Below are positions 32,174 to 35,663 of a DNA stretch of 35,663 nt, piece after piece. Numbering within the stretch: the stretch's first letter is position 1; every line of letters starts with the position of its first letter. The notes below the pieces were generated by a model, which searched no databases, was not told the origin of the DNA, and worked only from the letters and a program-made list of their open reading frames with translations. The position numbers and the translations under genes were made by a program. Origin of the DNA: Pedobacter kyonggii (GTDB lineage: Bacteria; Bacteroidota; Bacteroidia; Sphingobacteriales; Sphingobacteriaceae); the NCBI RefSeq assembly GCF_004310665.1, contig NZ_SIXF01000043.1, positions 1 through 35,663 on the forward strand. Direction: 5' to 3'.

Positions 32174-32620
32174 ATGTTTAATTATGAAATTGGTGGTAAC
32201 GAGCGGAAAATTGACACCTCAGAAGCCTTCGCAGAAATTGCCCACAACAAAACACTTTTTGTACAGAAACTTACCGATAACGATCCGATAAAACCAGAAA
32301 AAGTAGAGGGATTAAAAACGGTGAAAGATGTATTCGAACATTATAAACCAAATGTGAAGGTAGCTTTCGAAAAGCAGGATGGATCTACCGTTGGGGAAAC
32401 GATAAACTTTAACGATCTGGGCGATTTTGGTGTGAAAAACATTATCAACCAAAGTAACTACCTTACTAATGTGAACATCGAAAGAGAAATGTCGCTTAAC
32501 GTAATCAAACAGTTAAAATCGAACAAAACCTTAAAAGCTACACTTGATGACGAAGAAACAAAGTCGGCTTTCATTAACGCTTTGAAGAACTTTGTTGACG
32601 AATTGGAGCAAAATAAATAA
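32174..32620 (+). CDS. tssB: T6SS contractile sheath small subunit TssB
   Basis: A 148-aa TssB/VipA. TssB and TssC interlock to form the sheath whose contraction drives the tube outward. Family features are the N-terminal extended strand, VEGLKTVKDVFEHYKPNVKV and the segment FNDLGDFGVKNIINQSNYL, followed by a C-terminal helix. It is shorter than typical proteobacterial TssB, as in Bacteroidota. Gap to tssC is 18 bases. Confidence 0.9.
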   Translation: MFNYEIGGNERKIDTSEAFAEIAHNKTLFVQKLTDNDPIKPEKVEGLKTVKDVFEHYKPNVKVAFEKQDGSTVGETINFNDLGDFGVKNIINQSNYLTNVNIEREMSLNVIKQLKSNKTLKATLDDEETKSAFINALKNFVDELEQNK

Positions 32621-32638
32621 TCTTAACGCCAAGAAAAC

Positions 32639-34027
32639 ATGTCAAATCCTCAAGAATTAAAAACCGACGAAAATACAGGCCAGGCAGGTTTTAAACCAGC
32701 TGAAGCCAAAACCTTAGAAAAAACATCACTTAAAGATAACCTCGAAAAACTGGCCCGTGTTGGTGGTTTCGATCTGTTGGAAGCCACTGTTGATGGTCTG
32801 CAGAATTTAAACCCTGAACGTAAAGCCCGTAAACAGATCTTTTTAACCGGTGATGAGAAAAAGAAAGAACGCGAAGAGCTGAAAAAGAAAATCCAGCTTT
32901 GGATCGATGTACTTGAATCTTCTACTTCGGTTGCCGATATGGTTGAAAAAAGTACCCAAAAACTGAATGCCGCCGAAGAAAACCTTAATAAAAACATCGG
33001 TACCGCATTAGAAAGTACAAGAGAGCTGGAGCAGGCATACCGTTCGGTACATTTATTTTATAAAAACACTGAATCTGACAAGCTTAAAAATGTGGTGCTG
33101 TTAAATGCATCAATGGATCAGATCAAAGATCTCGATAATCCACGCTTTATTGAATTCGTAGATGATGAATTAAAACAGAATTACGACCGTTTGGATCTCC
33201 GTAATAACTACTCGTTAATGGTTGTGCCTGGCTATATGGGCTCTAATAAAGTGTTAGAGAGATGGGGTAAAATTGCGCATAACAACAAAGCCATGCTGGT
33301 AACCGATTTTGCCGATCTTGATCAGCCGGATGATGTACTTGATTTATTTACCGCAGCAAACTTTACCGGAGGTGATGCATTCAGATCGAATGTAATCATG
33401 ACATGTAACTGGTTGGTTGGCCGTGGTAAAGTTGCAGAAGTGGGTGAGGAAGATGATTTAACCGTACCAGGATCAGCAGCACTTGCAGGTAAAATGTATT
33501 ACACCTTAATGTCGCAGGTTACTGCAGGTAAAAAACATGGTGCTATAAATGAAGTAGATGGTGTAAAATTCGATTTAAAGAAAAGTGAAATCTCTCATTT
33601 AGAAAGAGTAGGCTTGGTGCCAATGGTTAACGAATATGGTAAAGTAATGGCTTTCTCTGCCAAAACCTTATTTAACGGCGATAACATCGGTTTACAAACT
33701 TATTCGGTTGTACGTGTATTCGATTATATTACTAAAGTATTATTCGATTTCCTGAACAGAAGGGCTTTCGAAAACTGGACTTCTAAAACGGAACAGGACC
33801 TGCGTGGCCAGATTGTTAAGTTCTTGGATGGTATCCAGGGCGCCGACCGTTTAATCGAGCGATTTAAAATTATGCGTTTCGAGAGAGATGAACAACAGAA
33901 AGACAGAATCCACCTGGATATCCACATCACACCATATTTCCCAGCTAAAAGTTTTGTGGTAAAACTGGATGGACACAAAGGTGAAGATGAAAATACCACA
34001 TGGAGTTCAGAATATAATCAGCAATAG
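32639..34027 (+). CDS. tssC: T6SS contractile sheath large subunit TssC
   Basis: A 462-aa TssC/VipB. After a charged linker (1-120) come the conserved sheath motifs NYSLMVVPGYMGSNKVLERW, VTDFADLDQPDDVL and the core NWLVGRGKVAEVGEEDDLTV, then FDYITKVLFDFLNRRAFENW near the end. It ends the plus-strand operon and a strong terminator follows 19 bases after the stop. Contracting sheath, cytoplasmic. Confidence 0.94.
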   Translation: MSNPQELKTDENTGQAGFKPAEAKTLEKTSLKDNLEKLARVGGFDLLEATVDGLQNLNPERKARKQIFLTGDEKKKEREELKKKIQLWIDVLESSTSVADMVEKSTQKLNAAEENLNKNIGTALESTRELEQAYRSVHLFYKNTESDKLKNVVLLNASMDQIKDLDNPRFIEFVDDELKQNYDRLDLRNNYSLMVVPGYMGSNKVLERWGKIAHNNKAMLVTDFADLDQPDDVLDLFTAANFTGGDAFRSNVIMTCNWLVGRGKVAEVGEEDDLTVPGSAALAGKMYYTLMSQVTAGKKHGAINEVDGVKFDLKKSEISHLERVGLVPMVNEYGKVMAFSAKTLFNGDNIGLQTYSVVRVFDYITKVLFDFLNRRAFENWTSKTEQDLRGQIVKFLDGIQGADRLIERFKIMRFERDEQQKDRIHLDIHITPYFPAKSFVVKLDGHKGEDENTTWSSEYNQQ

Positions 34028-34045
34028 TTTTTGATAGCTGAAAAT

Positions 34046-34075
34046 AAAAACCCAACCCCAGCGTTGGGTTTTTTT
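34046..34075 (+). terminator. Terminator of the tssO-tssC operon
   Basis: AACCCAAC (34049-34056) and GTTGGGTT (34063-34070) form an 8-bp stem with a 6-base loop, extended by an A-T pair, followed by a run of seven T (34069-34075). It begins 19 bases after the tssC stop. Confidence 0.88.
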
Positions 34076-34150
34076 ATGGGTTATGCATAACACTTAACAA
34101 ATTCTTTATAATTTTGTAATGCATCGGCCTGATCAGATTAATCAAAAAAA

Positions 34151-34723
34151 ATGAAGCAAGTACTTCTCCTCAATGGAGATATTGAAAAAAACGCATCTAC
34201 AAATTTCCTGATTAATGCCTATAAGCAAGGGGCAGAAAGTGTTGGTGCGACCGTTAGGGAGTTGGCCATTATCGATCTGATATTCAATTCGAACAAGCTG
34301 TTTAACAACAGACAGATTGCCGAGTTAGAGCCCGATCTGCAAAAAGCTTTAACTGCCATTAGGCAGAGTAACCATGTGGTGCTTTTTTGTCCCGTATATG
34401 TTGATCATATCCCGGCAAAAGTTAAAGGTTTTTTCGATCGTCTTTTTATGCCCGATCAGATTTTTACAACTCAACAGCAAAATGTAAACAACAATTTTAG
34501 TGGCAGGTCGGCCAGGATTGTATCAATTTTAGATGAGGCGACCTTTAAAGAGTGGAAAGCTAATAAGAAAACCACTTATTTATCCATTAAAAAAATAGTG
34601 TTCGAAAAATGTAAGATGAGCCCTGTATTAACCAATACCATTGGCGAACTGCATTCGCTCGAGAACCACTATAGCCAAAAATGGCTGGCCAAAATGGAAA
34701 AATTCGGCTCACAGCTCATTTAA
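34151..34723 (+). CDS. Flavodoxin-fold NAD(P)H oxidoreductase
   Basis: A 190-aa protein. The N-terminal strand and loop LLLNGDIEKNASTNFLINAY fit the phosphate-binding loop of flavodoxin-like NAD(P)H:quinone or FMN reductases (Flavodoxin_2/NADPH-dependent FMN reductase groups). The segment NHVVLFCPVYVDHIPAKVKGFFDRLFMP fits the W/Y-x-x-P FMN contact region. It is likely a cytoplasmic quinone or flavin reductase. It lies between tssC and hcp on the same strand, but terminators upstream and a long structured gap downstream make it a separate transcription unit. A functional tie to the T6SS is not evident. Confidence 0.8.
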   Translation: MKQVLLLNGDIEKNASTNFLINAYKQGAESVGATVRELAIIDLIFNSNKLFNNRQIAELEPDLQKALTAIRQSNHVVLFCPVYVDHIPAKVKGFFDRLFMPDQIFTTQQQNVNNNFSGRSARIVSILDEATFKEWKANKKTTYLSIKKIVFEKCKMSPVLTNTIGELHSLENHYSQKWLAKMEKFGSQLI

Positions 34724-34745
34724 AATTTCGCCATTTATGCCGCCA

Positions 34746-34765
34746 GGTCTGTGTCCTCACAGACC
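34746..34765. repeat. Perfect hairpin after the flavodoxin-fold gene
   Basis: GGTCTGTG (34746-34753) and CACAGACC (34758-34765) form an 8-bp perfect stem with loop TCCT, 22 bases after the stop. No T-run follows. The sequence resembles a common extragenic element of Sphingobacteriaceae and could serve as transcript end. Confidence 0.5.
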
Positions 34766-34785
34766 ATCATATTTACTTTAGTAGT

Positions 34786-34839
34786 ACACTTTGTCCTAAA
34801 ACACGACACTTTGTGTACAATCGCTACGATTTTGTAGCG
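34786..34839 (+). promoter_or_regulatory. Structured part of the hcp leader region
   Basis: Two direct copies of ACACTTTGT at 34786-34794 and 34806-34814 (period 20) are followed by CGCTAC/GTAGCG (34822-34827 and 34834-34839, 6-base loop). The 356-base gap before hcp has no ORF of note. Direct repeats of this spacing suit regulator binding; no consensus promoter could be fixed (CATATTTG at 34998-35005 has one mismatch). Confidence 0.35.
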
Positions 34840-35079
34840 TAATCACTTATCGTAATGTATTTGTAACACTAAAGATAGATTGTTTTTTCCACATCTTTTG
34901 CACAAAAAGATGTTCTATAACTGCATTTTTAGGCGATAAACACAATTTGCCATTTTTTTGAGTGGGGGGTATCACCTATCAATAAGCTATATAGATCATA
35001 TTTGGCCTGATATTTGGTTATGTTAGTACAGTAGCGGAGGCTACATAAATCAAATTTTTAACCTTTAAATTTTAAAACT

Positions 35080-35475
35080 ATGGCTTTCAAAGCTAGATTA
35101 AATTTTTCAGGCAAGGAGTACGATGTGCTTCATTGTGCCTATGCGTTAAACCGTGATGTAGATGCTAAGGGAAGACCTTCTTCCGGAGTTTACGGCGGTA
35201 CCATCGACATTGAGATCGAGTCAACCGAAGACACCTCAATAATCGAGGCGATGGTAAACAACCAGTACAAACCTATTACAGGAACCCTTCTGATCAAGAA
35301 AACGGAGGAAGATGCCAAAATGAAAGAAGTTAACTTCGAGGATGGCTACATTGTTAAATATTCCGAAGGGATAAACATTGTTGGCGATCACCCGATGACA
35401 CTCAAATTCCAGATTTCAGCCAGAAAGCTTAAATTAGGCAATGCCGAGCACCTTAACGACTGGCCAAAAGCCTAA
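35080..35475 (+). CDS. hcp: T6SS inner-tube protein Hcp (TssD), subtype iii
   Basis: A 131-aa Hcp-type tube protein of the Bacteroidota form, opening MAFKARLNFSGKEYDVLHCAYALNRDVDAKGRP. Hcp hexamers stack into the tube that is pushed into target cells and can carry effectors in its lumen. Typical of the family are the YGGTIDIEIESTED stretch and the ending KLKLGNAEHLNDW. It is separated from the sheath operon by a flavodoxin-fold gene and has its own leader, fitting the need for many copies. The 188 bases after it to the right edge contain no gene I can support. Confidence 0.92.
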   Translation: MAFKARLNFSGKEYDVLHCAYALNRDVDAKGRPSSGVYGGTIDIEIESTEDTSIIEAMVNNQYKPITGTLLIKKTEEDAKMKEVNFEDGYIVKYSEGINIVGDHPMTLKFQISARKLKLGNAEHLNDWPKA

Positions 35476-35663
35476 GCGGAGGTTGAAGGCAGAAAGGTAA
35501 ATGGTTTAAGGCATCACGTAAATTCTAACCACTAACGAACTAACTTTAAACAGTTTAGAGAAGAGGGTTTAGAGTTTAGGCAAATGAAACGCAAAACGCC
35601 AGCTACTTTACACTTCACGCCAACCGCTCAACGCAATTCATTCATTTTTCAAAAACATTAAAA

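Noticed and set aside
34151-34723. Flavodoxin-fold protein as a T6SS effector or immunity gene
   Set aside because: It has no adaptor or toxin features, looks like an ordinary cytoplasmic reductase and is bounded by a terminator upstream.
35584-35661. A 25-codon ORF (MKRKTPATLHF...) at the right edge
   Set aside because: It is short, with no recognisable pattern; nearby AT-rich DNA gives many such ORFs.

Overview
The window reads as chromosomal DNA of a Bacteroidota bacterium, most likely Pedobacter or a close relative in the Sphingobacteriaceae. This rests on -7 boxes of the TAnnTTTG type (a perfect TTTG-N19-TATATTTG sits before a tRNA gene), little Shine-Dalgarno signal, moderately AT-rich coding sequence, many 'KKIxxLLL...C' lipoprotein signals, a GH92/GH2 mannosidase pair, and a subtype iii (Bacteroidota-type) type VI secretion system. 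The genus is inferred from gene content, not from a marker-gene comparison.

Region 1 (1-5418): the tail of an unidentified gene with its terminator, then a secreted GH92 alpha-mannosidase and a secreted GH2 beta-mannosidase-type enzyme behind a perfect LacI-type palindrome. They look like a small mannoside or N-glycan degradation unit. Region 2 (5419-12350): housekeeping genes separated by interspersed extragenic repeats. These are a 2Fe-2S ferredoxin with its thioredoxin-reductase-like ferredoxin-NADP reductase, a lipoprotein prolyl oligopeptidase, LpxH of lipid A synthesis, and release factor 1. Region 3 (12370-12860): two identical tRNA-Asp genes, each with its own promoter and terminator.

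Region 4 (12957-19203): accessory genes. There is a small lipoprotein, a lipoprotein GH11 xylanase with an unusual thumb loop, a broken minus-strand ORF, and a TetR regulator. Four copies of one 14-bp motif flank the TetR gene and precede two short-chain dehydrogenases, a quinone-oxidoreductase-like MDR protein and a DUF2147 protein. This looks like a self-contained TetR-controlled redox operon. A second small lipoprotein follows.

Region 5 (19315-35475): a T6SSiii locus. Baseplate and membrane genes lie on the minus strand as tssN-tssK and tssE-tssF, with tssG alone on the plus strand between them. A seven-gene plus-strand operon follows: two tandem TssO-like membrane proteins, a PKD-domain membrane protein, TssR, ClpV/TssH, TssB and TssC, ending in a strong terminator. 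After a flavodoxin-fold gene, hcp/tssD has its own long structured leader. TssJ, TssL and TssM are absent, as expected for this subtype, and TssN, TssO-like, PKD and TssR proteins stand in as the envelope complex. VgrG, PAAR, effectors and a TssQ lipoprotein are not seen and may lie beyond the right edge. The least-described parts are the duplicated TssO-like pair, the PKD protein and the degenerate VWA site in TssR.
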